A DNA stretch of 64,000 bases from JAWXBK01 sp034439975 (GTDB lineage: Bacteria; Pseudomonadota; Alphaproteobacteria; Dongiales; Dongiaceae). The position numbers and the translations under genes are program-made. Shown here piece after piece: positions 1 through 9,047 of the stretch (its first letter is position 1; every line of letters begins with the position of its first letter). A model generated the notes under the pieces. That model made no database searches and was not told the DNA's origin. It saw nothing but the letters and a program-made list of their open reading frames with translations. The DNA is taken from positions 15,434 through 79,433 of the forward strand of contig JAWXBK010000071.1 of the NCBI GenBank assembly GCA_034439975.1, written 5' to 3'.

Positions 1-359
1 ATGCGGATTGCCTCGAGCATGCGCAGCGTGCCAAGCGCATCGGCGTTGGCGGTGTATTCCGGCGTCTCGAAACTCACCTGCACATGCGATTGCGCTGCGA
101 GATTGTAGATCTCGGTCGGCTGCGCCGTCGCGATGAGCCGGATCAGATTGGTCGCATCCGTCAGATCGCCGTAATGCAGGAAAAAACGAACGCCCGCGCC
201 GTGCGGATCGCGATAGAGATGATCGACGCGCGCCGTGTTGAACGAAGACGAGCGTCGCTTGATGCCGTGCACCACATAGCCTTTGGCGAGCAGCAGTTCG
301 GCCAGATAGGCGCCGTCCTGCCCGGTGATGCCGGTAATGAGTGCGGTCTTCTTCGCCAT
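1..359 (-). CDS. gmd: GDP-mannose 4,6-dehydratase, N-terminal part (runs off window)
   Basis: Converts GDP-D-mannose to GDP-4-keto-6-deoxy-D-mannose, the branch point to GDP-fucose, GDP-rhamnose and related sugars for surface polysaccharides. Only 119 codons are present, read from an ATG at 359 to the window edge. The SDR nucleotide-binding motif is visible as ITGITGQDGAYLAELLL from residue 8. It is followed by RRSSSFNT, HYGDLTDATNLIRLI and YNLAAQSHVQVSFETPEY, a combination specific to Gmd rather than to general epimerases. The catalytic Tyr-xxx-Lys lies outside the window. The next gene is divergent and unrelated, so the sugar pathway genes probably continue beyond base 1. Confidence 0.93.
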   Translation of the reverse strand, partial: MAKKTALITGITGQDGAYLAELLLAKGYVVHGIKRRSSSFNTARVDHLYRDPHGAGVRFFLHYGDLTDATNLIRLIATAQPTEIYNLAAQSHVQVSFETPEYTANADALGTLRMLEAIR

Positions 360-550
360 GCGATCAGCGCCTGTGCTTCGGTCGATGGTTTTGGGGTGCT
401 CCGCCCCGATTCCGGCGGACGCTACCGCATTTTACCGGGTCAGGGGAAATCGCCGGCATGCGACATGGCGGGGCATTCACAGCGCCCCGAAACGGCGCTA
501 ATGCTGCGCCCCCACGCAGCGCCTCACCAAAGGGAGCGCAAGTCCGCCAC

Positions 551-1012
551 ATGAATGTGCCACACGAACGGCAGGAACCGAGACTGGGCGGCGACCCGAT
601 CGCGCCGGGCGAGCGGCTCGGCGGTCTGGCCGCCTCTGACCGGCCGGTTGCGAGCCGCGACAATGCGCGCGGTGGCGGGGCGATGTTCTGGCTGATCCTC
701 GTTGCCGTCGTCGCGGCGGGTGGTTGGGCGATTTATGCCTGGACCGATCTGGACGATTCCCTGCTCGCCTTGCTCGACCCGGCAGCGCCCGGCCTCGAAT
801 CCGTCGATCTGGTCTATGAAACCGAGATGCTGCTCGACCAGCTCGGTCTAATGCCGGGGCGGATCGACGGCGAACTCGATCCGGTGACGGTCGATTCGAT
901 CCGGCTTTATCAGGAATCGGCCGGCCTTCCGGTTACCGGCGAACCCTCGCGCGATCTGCTCGAGGACATGCGCGCGGTTGCGGCGGAAATCGTCGCCGAA
1001 CCGGCGGAGTGA
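551..1012 (+). CDS. Membrane-anchored peptidoglycan-binding domain protein
   Basis: A 153-residue protein with a cytoplasmic N-terminus, one transmembrane helix at about residues 45-63 (MFWLILVAVVAAGGWAIYAW) and a C-terminal peptidoglycan-binding type 1 domain at about 88-142. The domain shows the expected pattern of an alpha-helical repeat (LLDQLGLMPGRIDGELDPVT, then IRLYQESAGLPVTGEPS). It probably sits in the inner membrane with the binding domain in the periplasm. An upstream in-frame start at 341 exists, but the stretch before 551 has low-complexity shadow composition, and a purine-rich AGGGAG lies before the chosen ATG. No enzymatic domain is visible, so the function is unknown beyond wall binding. 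Confidence 0.75.
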   Translation: MNVPHERQEPRLGGDPIAPGERLGGLAASDRPVASRDNARGGGAMFWLILVAVVAAGGWAIYAWTDLDDSLLALLDPAAPGLESVDLVYETEMLLDQLGLMPGRIDGELDPVTVDSIRLYQESAGLPVTGEPSRDLLEDMRAVAAEIVAEPAE

Positions 1013-1013
1013 C

Positions 1014-1685
1014 CTAGGCCGGCGCTCGCAGCGCGAGGCCGCGCTGGCGCAAGCGCCAGAGCAACATATCGAACCGGTCCTGACCGAAGAAGATTTCGCC
1101 CTCGAAGACCATCGTCGGCACACCCCAATGCCCGGCCGCGCGCAGCGCTCGATCGTTCTCTGCCAGAAGCGCGTCGTAGCGCGCCGGATCGGCGGCGACC
1201 GCAGTTTCGAGCGCGGACAGATCGAGCCCCGCGCGCGCCGCCACATCGGCGAGGTGTGTACCCTGATCCCAGCCCGTCACGCTGCCATCCCATAACAGTC
1301 GCGAAACCTCGTGCGCAAATTCGAGGCCCCTGTCTTGCTCGACCGCTGCGATGCCGAGCCGGCCGAGCCGCAGCGCGTACGGCTGCGTTGGTGCGATCGC
1401 CAAAGTTACGGGGTCCTGCTCGATCGGGTCGGGCACCGGCCGGCGAAACGGCAAATTGCGAAACGCCGCGGCGCGCGCGCTGTCCATCAGGAAATATGGT
1501 CGCGCCAGCGGATCCATCCGCGCGAAGTAGGACGGATTGCGAATCGCGGCGGGATGAACGATGCGCAGATCGATCGTGACCCGATATCGATCGTGCAGAT
1601 CGAGGATGCGCGGCAGCAGCACATACGAATAGGGGCTGCGGAACGACCAATAAAGCGTGACGGTCAATGCGCGGTCGTCGGTCAT
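1014..1685 (-). CDS. 2-hydroxychromene-2-carboxylate isomerase / DsbA-fold protein
   Basis: A 223-residue protein of the DsbA/GST-kappa superfamily. The N-terminal strand is followed by YWSFRSPYSY (about residues 12-21), where the family's catalytic or glutathione-contacting Ser replaces the thioredoxin CxxC. The C-terminal GVPTMVFEGEIFFGQDR carries the cis-Pro and the G-x-D-R signature of HCCA isomerases. Such enzymes use glutathione for isomerisation in aromatic catabolism, but many genomic copies have no known substrate and no degradation cluster is present here. It starts 5 bases after the ispE stop, so it is probably cotranscribed with ispE. Its 3' end faces the peptidoglycan-binding gene with one base between the stops. 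Confidence 0.8.
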   Translation of the reverse strand: MTDDRALTVTLYWSFRSPYSYVLLPRILDLHDRYRVTIDLRIVHPAAIRNPSYFARMDPLARPYFLMDSARAAAFRNLPFRRPVPDPIEQDPVTLAIAPTQPYALRLGRLGIAAVEQDRGLEFAHEVSRLLWDGSVTGWDQGTHLADVAARAGLDLSALETAVAADPARYDALLAENDRALRAAGHWGVPTMVFEGEIFFGQDRFDMLLWRLRQRGLALRAPA

Positions 1686-1690
1686 GGCGG

Positions 1691-2557
1691 CTAGTCCGAT
1701 CTGAGCGCGGTCGCGCGAACCCACCAATGCCGCCGCTCGCCCGCGATCCCGCGTTCGGCCCGCTGTGCCGTTTCGTTGTCGGCGAAGAGCCCGAAGCAGG
1801 TGGCGCCGCTGCCCGACATGCGCGCGAGCAGACAGCCCGGCACGGCTTCCAGCGCGGCAAGGGCGGATTCAATCGGCGGACAGCAGACGATCGCCGCCTC
1901 GGTCAGATCGTTGCGGCAGACACGCAGAAATTCCGCGAGCGCCCGAGCATCGGCGAAGCGCTTCGGCAACGGCGGAATGGCATCGCCAAATGCACCGTGC
2001 CGCGCCGCGAACACATCGGCGGTCCGCAGCGGAACGGCGGGATGCACCAAAACGAGCGAAGCCGCCGGCAAAGGTGGCAGCGTTTCGACCCGCTCGCCGA
2101 TGCCGCGCACGCGCGATGGCTGGCCGGCGAGACAGACCGGCACATCGGCGCCGAGCGCGAGCCCCATGCCGGTCAGCAGCACCGGGTCGACATCGACTTT
2201 CCAGAGTTGCTGCAGCGCGCGGAGCGCCGCGGCCGCGTCGGCCGAGCCGCCGCCGATGCCAGCCGCGACCGGTAGTTGCTTGTCGAGATGCATGGCCGCC
2301 ATCAGCGGCCTTGCGCTGGTTGCGGCCAGCATCATCGCCGCGCGCATCACCAGATTGGCCCCGGCTGCGGGGCAGTCGCGTGCGAACGGACCGTCGATCT
2401 CCAGCGTGGCGCCGGTCGAGGGCGCAATTTCGATGCGGTCGCCCACGCCCGTAAAGGCGATCAGGCTGTCGATCTCGTGATAGCCGTCCGGCCGACGGCC
2501 GAGCACATGCAGGCAGAGATTGATCTTGGCCGGCGCGGTTTCGATGACGGAGGCCAT
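1691..2557 (-). CDS. ispE: 4-diphosphocytidyl-2-C-methyl-D-erythritol kinase
   Basis: GHMP-family kinase of the non-mevalonate (MEP) isoprenoid pathway. It phosphorylates CDP-methylerythritol with ATP. The N-terminal ETAPAKINLCLHVLGRRPDG and the glycine-rich ATP loop LPVAAGIGGGSADAAAALRA are textbook IspE motifs, and the length (about 288 residues) is normal. The start is ambiguous. ATG codons lie at 2557 and 2563, and a GTG at 2593 would overlap the stop of the upstream TPR gene by four bases (GTGA). No strong Shine-Dalgarno decides between them, and family length favours 2557 or 2563. ispH of the same pathway lies at 28.9 kb in this window. Confidence 0.95.
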   Translation of the reverse strand: MASVIETAPAKINLCLHVLGRRPDGYHEIDSLIAFTGVGDRIEIAPSTGATLEIDGPFARDCPAAGANLVMRAAMMLAATSARPLMAAMHLDKQLPVAAGIGGGSADAAAALRALQQLWKVDVDPVLLTGMGLALGADVPVCLAGQPSRVRGIGERVETLPPLPAASLVLVHPAVPLRTADVFAARHGAFGDAIPPLPKRFADARALAEFLRVCRNDLTEAAIVCCPPIESALAALEAVPGCLLARMSGSGATCFGLFADNETAQRAERGIAGERRHWWVRATALRSD

Positions 2558-2589
2558 GGCCATTGGCGATGAAGCGGTCGTCGTCGCGG

Positions 2590-4347
2590 TCACCCGCCGG
2601 ACGAGCCGTCGGCCGAGGAATCCGTAACCAGTCCGCGCTTGAGCTTGCCCTCGATCGTCGCGACGAGCTCTGGCGTCGGCTCGAAGGACAAGGCGCGGCG
2701 CCACTGGAAACGCGCCTCCGCCTTGCGGCCGACCTGCCAATAGGCATCGCCAAGATGATCGTTGATCGTCGGATCGGTCGGCGTGAGTTCGACTGCGCGT
2801 TCGAGCTGTTCGACGGCATTCTGGTAATCGCCGAGCCGGTAATAGATCCAGCCGAGACTGTCGATGACGAACCCGTCATCGGGCCGCAATTCGACGGCGC
2901 GGATCAGCATGTCGAGGGCTTCGTCATAGTGTTCGCCCTGTTCGATCCAGGAATAAGCGAGATAGTTCATCACGAACGGCTGTTCCGGTTCGAGTTCGAG
3001 CGCCTTCAGGAAATCCGCCTCGGCGCGATCCCATTGCTGGGTGCGCTCGAGCGCAATCGCGCGGAAATAGAAGAGCGGCCAGTCGGCCTGCACCGGCGTT
3101 CCAAGACGCTCGACCGCGATATCGTAGATCGGCGCCGCATCGGAGAAGCGCTCGCGACCCCGATAGATATTGCCGAGAAGCTGTGCTGCGTCGAACCGCT
3201 CAGGCCGTTCCTCGATCATCGCCTCGAGCAGCGCAATCGCCTCGTCGGTGCGCTCGAGATTGTCGAGAGTGCGCGCGATTTCGAGCCGCGCCTGCCAGCC
3301 GAAGCCCGAGGACGGGGGTATTTCTTCATAGGCGGCGATGGCCGCTTCCGCGCGATCGTCGGCCGCCAGGGTATCGGCGAGGAGAATATGCGCGATCGGA
3401 AAATCGGGCCTGAGATAGACCGCCTTGCGCAACAACACGAGCGAGGTGTCGCGGGCCTGCTGGCGCTGCAGCAGGAAGGCGACATCGAAGAAGCTTTCGG
3501 CGATCCCGTCGGTGACGCTGCCGATGACCGGGTCGACGGCCGTGCCTTCGTCAAGCGCAGCGTAAGCCGGTTCGAGCGGCAGATTGCTTCCGGTGTTCTC
3601 GACAAAGGTGTCATAGAGCGCCCGCGCGCCGGCGCTGTCGCCCTGACGCTGGCGGAAATTGGCGATGACCTGCACTTCGCGCAACGACAGAATGTCGGCA
3701 TCGGCCGCCAGCGAATCGTAGATCTCCGCCGCCTTGTCGTTCTGTCCTACGACGTCGTACATCAATCCGAGATGCAGGCGGCGCAACGGTTCGGTACCTT
3801 CGAGCCCGCTGAGAAATCCGAGTTTCTCTTCGGCGGCCGCGATCCCGTCGACCTCGAGCGCAGCCCAACCGCTGATCAGCGGCACCAGCACGCGATTGAC
3901 GCCGTCGACCGGCAGATGGCTGACAAATTCGCCGGTCGCGGCGAAGTCGCCGCGATGGGCCGCTTCGGCGGCAAGCGTCAGCCAGGCATGCGGCGAGTTC
4001 GGGTCGAGCGCCACCAGTTCCTGCGCCAGCGGCACCGCCTCGTCGATGCGGCCTTCGCTTACCAGAAGCAGATAGGTCTCAAGCAGGAGCGACGGGTTGT
4101 CGGGATCCGCCGCCAGCGCGACCGAGAGAAAGTCGGCGGCGGAGGAAAGATCCTTGGTCCGTTCGGCGTGACGCCCGGCCAGATACTGACCGAGCGGCGA
4201 CATCGAGATAACAGGTTCGAACTCGGCACCATCGGTTGCTTCGGCCGTGGTCGGCCGCGGTGCACAGGCGCCGGCAATCACGATCGCCAAAGCGGCCGTC
4301 AGCATCCGGGCGCCGCGCGCATTCCAACGAAATTTCAAATGTTTCAT
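2590..4347 (-). CDS. TPR-repeat lipoprotein
   Basis: A 585-residue protein with a signal peptide ending in a lipobox-like AGAC (Cys about residue 28), so a membrane-attached periplasmic location is likely. The rest is built of tetratricopeptide repeats. Clear copies include the region with SAADFLSVALAADPDNPSLL near the N-terminus and several near the C-terminus with the W/Y-x-L-G-x-x-x-A pattern, such as IDSLGWIYYRLGDYQNAVEQ. TPR proteins act as assembly scaffolds, and this type is common in alphaproteobacteria without an assigned partner. It precedes ispE on the same strand. The 160-base gap to the ETF-QO gene upstream probably contains its own promoter, though none was clearly seen. Confidence 0.85.
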   Translation of the reverse strand: MKHLKFRWNARGARMLTAALAIVIAGACAPRPTTAEATDGAEFEPVISMSPLGQYLAGRHAERTKDLSSAADFLSVALAADPDNPSLLLETYLLLVSEGRIDEAVPLAQELVALDPNSPHAWLTLAAEAAHRGDFAATGEFVSHLPVDGVNRVLVPLISGWAALEVDGIAAAEEKLGFLSGLEGTEPLRRLHLGLMYDVVGQNDKAAEIYDSLAADADILSLREVQVIANFRQRQGDSAGARALYDTFVENTGSNLPLEPAYAALDEGTAVDPVIGSVTDGIAESFFDVAFLLQRQQARDTSLVLLRKAVYLRPDFPIAHILLADTLAADDRAEAAIAAYEEIPPSSGFGWQARLEIARTLDNLERTDEAIALLEAMIEERPERFDAAQLLGNIYRGRERFSDAAPIYDIAVERLGTPVQADWPLFYFRAIALERTQQWDRAEADFLKALELEPEQPFVMNYLAYSWIEQGEHYDEALDMLIRAVELRPDDGFVIDSLGWIYYRLGDYQNAVEQLERAVELTPTDPTINDHLGDAYWQVGRKAEARFQWRRALSFEPTPELVATIEGKLKRGLVTDSSADGSSGG

Positions 4348-4509
4348 ACCGATTCCGGAGATGCCTTTTTTTGGGCGGAAGGGCCGTTCGCGGCAATGCC
4401 GAGCGGCCGCTATCGCGGGCGGTAAGTCTAGCCGGGCGACCCCGTCGCCGCCACCGGCTCGCAGCCGAACCTGCGCAGCACATATGTCCGCCGCAGAAAC
4501 CTGCCGATT

Positions 4510-6165
4510 TCACATATTCGGGTAGTTGGGACCGCCGCCGCCCTCCGGCACTGTCCAGTTGATGTTCTGGAACGGATCCTTGATGTCGCAGGTTTTACAG
4601 TGCACGCAGTTCTGCGCGTTGATCTGGAAGCGTTTGGTCCCGTCCGCTTCCACCACGATCTCGTACACGCCGGCCGGGCAGTAACGCTGGGCCGGCTCGG
4701 CATAGATCGGCAAGGTCTTCGCGATCGGGATCGACGCATCCCTGAGCTTCAGATGCACCGGCTGATCCTCTTCGTGGTTGGTGTTCGAGAGGAACACCGA
4801 GGAGAGCCGATCGAAGGTGATCACGCCATCCGGCTTCGGATAGTCGATTGGCGTGCACTCGGCGGCCGGTTTGAGCGTTTCAAAGTCGGCCTTACGATGT
4901 TTTAGCGTCCAGGGCGCAAGAAAGCCGAGACCGATCGAGTTCAGCCACATCTCGGCCCCGCCGTACATCGTGCCGAGATAGGTGCCCCAGCGCAAAGCCG
5001 GCTTTACGTTTCGCACCTTCCTGAGATCGGTCCAGATCCATGATTTGCGCACGGCCTCGGGATAATCGGCCAGCACATCGTGGCTGCGTTCCGCGCCGAG
5101 CGCGGCGAACGCCGATTCAGCGGCGAGCATGCCGCTCTTCATCGCGTTGTGGCTGCCCTTGATGCGGGGCACGTTCACGAACCCGGCGCTGCAGCCGATC
5201 AGCGCACCGCCCGGGAAGACCAGTTTCGGGATCGACTGCAACCCGCCCTCGTTGATCGCGCGCGAACCGTAGGCGATGCGCTTGCCGCCCTCGAAGAACG
5301 GCCGGATCATCGGATGCGTCTTGAAGCGCTGGAACTCCTCGAACGGCGACAGATAGGGGTTCTGGTAATTGAGGTGCACGACGAACCCGACGGCGACCTG
5401 GTTGTTCTCGAGGTGATAGAGGAACGAACCGCCGCCGGTCTTGCCATCGAGCGGCCAGCCCTGGCTGTGCACCACCAGACCGGGCTTGTGCTTTGCCGGA
5501 TCGATTTCCCAAAGCTCCTTGAGGCCGATGCCGAATTTCTGCGGATCGACGCCCTCGCGCAGCGAGAAACGCTCGAACAGCATCTTGGCGAGCGATCCCC
5601 GCACACCTTCGGCGAACAAGGTGTATCTGGCGTGGAGCTCGATGCCCGGCGTGTAGTTGTCTTTCTTCCCGCCGTTCTTGCCGATGCCCATGTCGCCGGT
5701 CGCCACGCCTTTGACCGACCCGTCCTCGTTGAACACGATTTCGGCAGCCGCGAACCCGGGATAGATCTCGACGCCGAGCGCTTCCGCCTGGCTACCAAGC
5801 CAGCGGCACAGATTGCCGAGACTGACGATGTAGTTGCCGTGATTGTTCATCAGCGGTGGCATCAGGAACCCGGGAAAGCGGAAGCCGCCTTTCCCGGTCA
5901 GATAGAGAAAGCGATCTTCCGTCACCGGCGTGTTGAGCGGTGCGCCCTTCTCTTTCCAGTCGGGGATCAGCTCGTTGAGCGCCATCGGATCGACCACGGC
6001 ACCGGAGAGAATATGCGCGCCGATCTCGGAGCCTTTCTCGAGCACGCAGACAGAAACCTCGCGCCCCGCATCGGCCGCGAGCTGCTTCAGCCGGATCGAG
6101 GCGGCGAGGCCGGACGGGCCGCCGCCGACGATCACGACATCGAATTCCATTGCCTCGCGTTCCAT
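4510..6165 (-). CDS. Electron transfer flavoprotein-ubiquinone oxidoreductase
   Basis: Membrane-associated flavo-Fe-S enzyme that passes electrons from reduced ETF to ubiquinone, linking fatty acid, amino acid and N-methyl compound oxidation to the respiratory chain. The 551-residue protein opens with the FAD-binding DVVIVGGGPSGLAASIRL. It ends in the 4Fe-4S domain, with RYCPAGVYE followed by NCVHCKTCDIKDP, which supplies four cysteines. Length and order match mitochondrial-type ETF-QO. The start is placed at ATG 6165 (MEREAMEFDVV); ATG 6150 is also possible. The upstream region is shared with the divergent UDG gene. The ETF subunits themselves are not in the window. Confidence 0.96.
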   Translation of the reverse strand: MEREAMEFDVVIVGGGPSGLAASIRLKQLAADAGREVSVCVLEKGSEIGAHILSGAVVDPMALNELIPDWKEKGAPLNTPVTEDRFLYLTGKGGFRFPGFLMPPLMNNHGNYIVSLGNLCRWLGSQAEALGVEIYPGFAAAEIVFNEDGSVKGVATGDMGIGKNGGKKDNYTPGIELHARYTLFAEGVRGSLAKMLFERFSLREGVDPQKFGIGLKELWEIDPAKHKPGLVVHSQGWPLDGKTGGGSFLYHLENNQVAVGFVVHLNYQNPYLSPFEEFQRFKTHPMIRPFFEGGKRIAYGSRAINEGGLQSIPKLVFPGGALIGCSAGFVNVPRIKGSHNAMKSGMLAAESAFAALGAERSHDVLADYPEAVRKSWIWTDLRKVRNVKPALRWGTYLGTMYGGAEMWLNSIGLGFLAPWTLKHRKADFETLKPAAECTPIDYPKPDGVITFDRLSSVFLSNTNHEEDQPVHLKLRDASIPIAKTLPIYAEPAQRYCPAGVYEIVVEADGTKRFQINAQNCVHCKTCDIKDPFQNINWTVPEGGGGPNYPNM

Positions 6166-6325
6166 GCCGTCTCCCTTCCTGGCGCATCTGCCGGCCGTGC
6201 CGCCGACATCCCGCCTGCACAATCGCCCCCCGATTGTGCGGGCCGGAGCGCCCGTTTAGCACAGCGCATCCGGCGCGGATAAGTCCCGGCTGACGCTACG
6301 CCGGAGCCGATGCTAGGCTTGTTCC

Positions 6326-7264
6326 ATGCGCGACGGAGATTCGACGGCAGCGGTCCTCGCCGCCCTTGCCTGGCAAATCGAGGCCGGCGCGGACGAGGCC
6401 ATCGATATCGTACCGGCGGATCGCTTCGCCGTGGCGGCGGAGGCGCCCGCGCGGGTCGAACCCGCCATCGCCGCGCCGAACCGCGATGCGCTGGCGGCCG
6501 ATCGCGACGCGCTGCAAGACGATGAACCACCTGAGACCGCCCGGCCCCAGACCGCCCGGCCCCAAACCGCCCGGCCCCAAACCGCCCGGCCACGGCTCGC
6601 CGATGCCGGCACGGGTCGTCCCATTCCTATACGAACCGCACCGCCGGCGATGGTCGACACACCCGCCCATAGCCTCGCCCGCGCCGCCCGATCGCTCGAC
6701 GAACTGCGCGAGGCGCTGATGGCATTCGACGGCTGTCCGCTGAAGGACACCGCCACCAACCTGGTGTTTGCCGACGGCAACCCGGAGAGCCGGGTCATGA
6801 TCGTCGGCGAAGCGCCCGGCGCCGACGAAGATCGCGCCGGCAAACCGTTCGTCGGCGTCTCGGGCCAGCTGCTCGATCGCATGCTGGCGCAGATCGGCCT
6901 CGACCGGACCAGCGTCTACATCACCAACATCATCTTCTGGCGCCCGCCGGGGAACCGCCAGCCGACGACCGCCGAGGTGGCCGCCTGCCTTCCCTTTGTC
7001 GAACGCCATATCGAGCTCGCCAATCCCGACGTGCTGCTGCTGACCGGCGGCGCATCGGCCAAGACGCTGCTCGCCCGCAACGAGGGGATCACGCGGCTGC
7101 GCGGGCGCTGGTTCCTCTACGAGAGTACCGGCATGAGCCGTCCGATTCCCGCCCTCCCGACCTTCCATCCGGCCTTCCTCCTGCGCGATCCCGCGCAGAA
7201 GCGGGGTGCCTGGCGGGACCTCCTGGCCCTGAGCGAAAAATTGAGCGAACTCGCCAAGCCCTAG
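6326..7264 (+). CDS. Uracil-DNA glycosylase, family-4-like but lacking Fe-S cysteines
   Basis: Base-excision repair enzyme that removes uracil from DNA. The catalytic domain covers about residues 120-312, with motif 1 GEAPGADEDRAGKPFVGVSG (about 161-180) and the HPAFLLRDP motif near 281. Family 4 enzymes coordinate a 4Fe-4S cluster with four Cys. Here only C137 and C221 remain, and the position before RPPGNR is Trp instead of Cys. This resembles the cluster-free, family-4-related UDG described from Bradyrhizobium. The first 110 residues are a low-complexity, Ala/Pro-rich extension with four tandem TARP(Q/R) units. It is transcribed divergently from ETF-QO. Confidence 0.88.
   Translation: MRDGDSTAAVLAALAWQIEAGADEAIDIVPADRFAVAAEAPARVEPAIAAPNRDALAADRDALQDDEPPETARPQTARPQTARPQTARPRLADAGTGRPIPIRTAPPAMVDTPAHSLARAARSLDELREALMAFDGCPLKDTATNLVFADGNPESRVMIVGEAPGADEDRAGKPFVGVSGQLLDRMLAQIGLDRTSVYITNIIFWRPPGNRQPTTAEVAACLPFVERHIELANPDVLLLTGGASAKTLLARNEGITRLRGRWFLYESTGMSRPIPALPTFHPAFLLRDPAQKRGAWRDLLALSEKLSELAKP
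6536..6595 (+). repeat. 15-bp minisatellite inside the UDG gene, four copies
   Basis: Four tandem 15-bp units with core ACCGCCCGGCCCCAR encode the pentapeptide TARPQ three times and then TARPR (residues 71-90 of the UDG). The unit length is a multiple of three, so gain or loss of copies would leave the reading frame intact. It lies in the disordered N-terminal linker, outside the catalytic domain. Confidence 0.9.
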
Positions 7265-7463
7265 CGCCGGACGACCTCCCGTTTCCATATGCCTGAAGAG
7301 GTTCCAGGCCCGGTCGGCGCGGCCTTCCGAGCCTGAGCGAAATGTCGGGCAAGTTGGCGCATCCCCAGAGCTAGGGGGTCCCTTCTTTATCGACACAATG
7401 GCTGGTAAGCTGCCACAGCTTTACGGGTTGCGCAGCTGGCTTGGCTGAGGTACCTAACGAGCA
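7265..7463. other. Intergenic region before the transglycosylase gene
   Basis: A 199-base gap between the UDG stop and the slt start. It holds a possible hairpin (CCCC, 7-base loop, GGGG at about 7365-7379) followed by the pyrimidine-rich TCCCTTCTTT, which might be a weak terminator for the UDG gene. No confident promoter box or small gene was recognised. Confidence 0.4.
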
Positions 7464-9047
7464 ATGATTCATGAAAGATTCTTGCGCGCCGGGCTGCCGC
7501 GTCGATTCTGGCAGCTTCTATCCGGTGCCCTCCTCCTCGCCATCGCTCTCTCCGGCAGCCCGCTCCAGGCTCAGGATGTGCTCGCGCCCGCTCTGCCGAA
7601 AACTGCGTCGCTGCCGATCGGCACCGAGGATGGCACCCCCGAAGTTGTGACACCGACGCCGCTCGAAGCCGTCGACGCTGCGCGTTATCGGCAGATCTTC
7701 GAACTGCAGGCGGCGGCGCAGTGGCTTGAGGCCGACGCCGTCATCGACCGGCTGACCGATCTTCGTCTCTTGGGCCATGTCCTGGCCGATCGTTATCTCA
7801 GCCCGACCTATCGGACGTCCTATCGCGAGTTGCGCGACTGGCTGGTGCGCTATGGCGACCATCCCGATGCGCCGCGGCTTTACGACCTCGCTTTGTCACG
7901 GTTGCCCGCCGGCACCGAGGCGCCGCCCGAACCGACCGTTTCGACCTTCCGCGGCGGCACGCCCGATAACGGCATGGGCGCCGAGAGCAGCGCCTGGAGT
8001 GCCGGGATCGAAGCCTGGCGCAACAACGATCCGGTCTCGTCCGCCGCCCTGTTCGTACAGGCCGCCGGCGAGGCAAAAGATATCTGGACGCGGTCTGCCG
8101 CATCCTATTGGGCGGCGCGCAGCTATCTGCGCGCGCGCCAGCCCGAGGAAGTCAGCCGCTGGCTGCGCATCGCCGCCGAAGAGCCGCGCAGCTTTTACGG
8201 ACAGCTCGCCCGCCGCGCGCTCGGTCTCGATGCCAGCTTCGACTGGCGGCCGCTTTCATTGTCGACGGAAGGCGCGCAGTCGCTGCTGAAATCGCGGATC
8301 GGCCAGCGCGCCCTCGGGCTGCTGCAGATCGGGCAGGAGCGTCGCGCCGCAGCCGAGTTCCATGTCCTTCGCCCGAAGGCGAGCCCGGTCCTGCTGGAGG
8401 CGATGCTCGCCGTTGCGCAGCGTTATGGTCTGCCCTCGTTCGTCATGACCGCCGGCAGCGTCGTCGAGGAAGTGACCGGCGGCCGCATCGACGAGGCCCT
8501 CTATCCGCTGCCGCAATGGGAGCCCCATGGCGGCTTCTCGATCGACCGCGCGCTGCTTTATTCGATCGCGCGTCAGGAATCCGGTTTCAATCCGACCGCA
8601 CAAAATCCGTCCGGTGCGACCGGACTGATGCAGATCATCCCGTCGACGGCTAATGCCGTCGCCAAACAGCTCGGCATTTCCGGCCACGATCTGCGCGACC
8701 CGGTCATGAGCCTGACGCTCGGCCAGGAATATCTGCGCATGCTGCTGGCCGATGCGAATGTCGCGAACGATCTCTTTCTGATGACGATCGCCTACAATGC
8801 GGGCCCCGGCAATCTCGCGAAATGGCGCAAGCAGTTCGCCTATGACGACGATCCGCTGCTGTTCATCGAAAGCATTCCCTCGCGTGAGACCCGGTTGTTC
8901 GTCGAACGGGTGATGGCCGGTCTGTGGATCTATCAGGCGCGGCTCGGTCAGCCGGCCTTGTCGCTCGATGCCGTCGCGTCTGGCGCCTGGCCGACTTATC
9001 AATCGCAGGACGCCCCCACGCTGGCCGCCTCCGATGCCGCGAATTGA
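7464..9047 (+). CDS. Soluble lytic murein transglycosylase (Slt family)
   Basis: Periplasmic enzyme that cleaves peptidoglycan between MurNAc and GlcNAc to leave 1,6-anhydro ends. The 527-residue protein starts with a signal peptide (basic residues, then LLSGALLLAIALSGSPLQAQ). A long alpha-helical region resembling the Slt70 superhelix follows. The C-terminal SLT domain has IARQESGFNPTAQNPSGATG, with the catalytic Glu at about residue 372, then LMQIIPSTANAVAK and YNAGPGNLAKW. Its last 14 bases overlap moaB, which implies translational coupling with a functionally unrelated gene, an arrangement often seen in alphaproteobacteria. Confidence 0.93.
   Translation: MIHERFLRAGLPRRFWQLLSGALLLAIALSGSPLQAQDVLAPALPKTASLPIGTEDGTPEVVTPTPLEAVDAARYRQIFELQAAAQWLEADAVIDRLTDLRLLGHVLADRYLSPTYRTSYRELRDWLVRYGDHPDAPRLYDLALSRLPAGTEAPPEPTVSTFRGGTPDNGMGAESSAWSAGIEAWRNNDPVSSAALFVQAAGEAKDIWTRSAASYWAARSYLRARQPEEVSRWLRIAAEEPRSFYGQLARRALGLDASFDWRPLSLSTEGAQSLLKSRIGQRALGLLQIGQERRAAAEFHVLRPKASPVLLEAMLAVAQRYGLPSFVMTAGSVVEEVTGGRIDEALYPLPQWEPHGGFSIDRALLYSIARQESGFNPTAQNPSGATGLMQIIPSTANAVAKQLGISGHDLRDPVMSLTLGQEYLRMLLADANVANDLFLMTIAYNAGPGNLAKWRKQFAYDDDPLLFIESIPSRETRLFVERVMAGLWIYQARLGQPALSLDAVASGAWPTYQSQDAPTLAASDAAN

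Noticed and set aside
2563..4425. Long open frame opposite the TPR lipoprotein gene
   Set aside because: Its translation is rich in Arg, Asp and His with no domain. It mirrors the codon bias of the real minus-strand TPR gene.
6296..7396. 366-codon open frame antisense to the UDG gene
   Set aside because: It has no recognisable domain, and its repeat GLGPGG is just the complement of the minisatellite.
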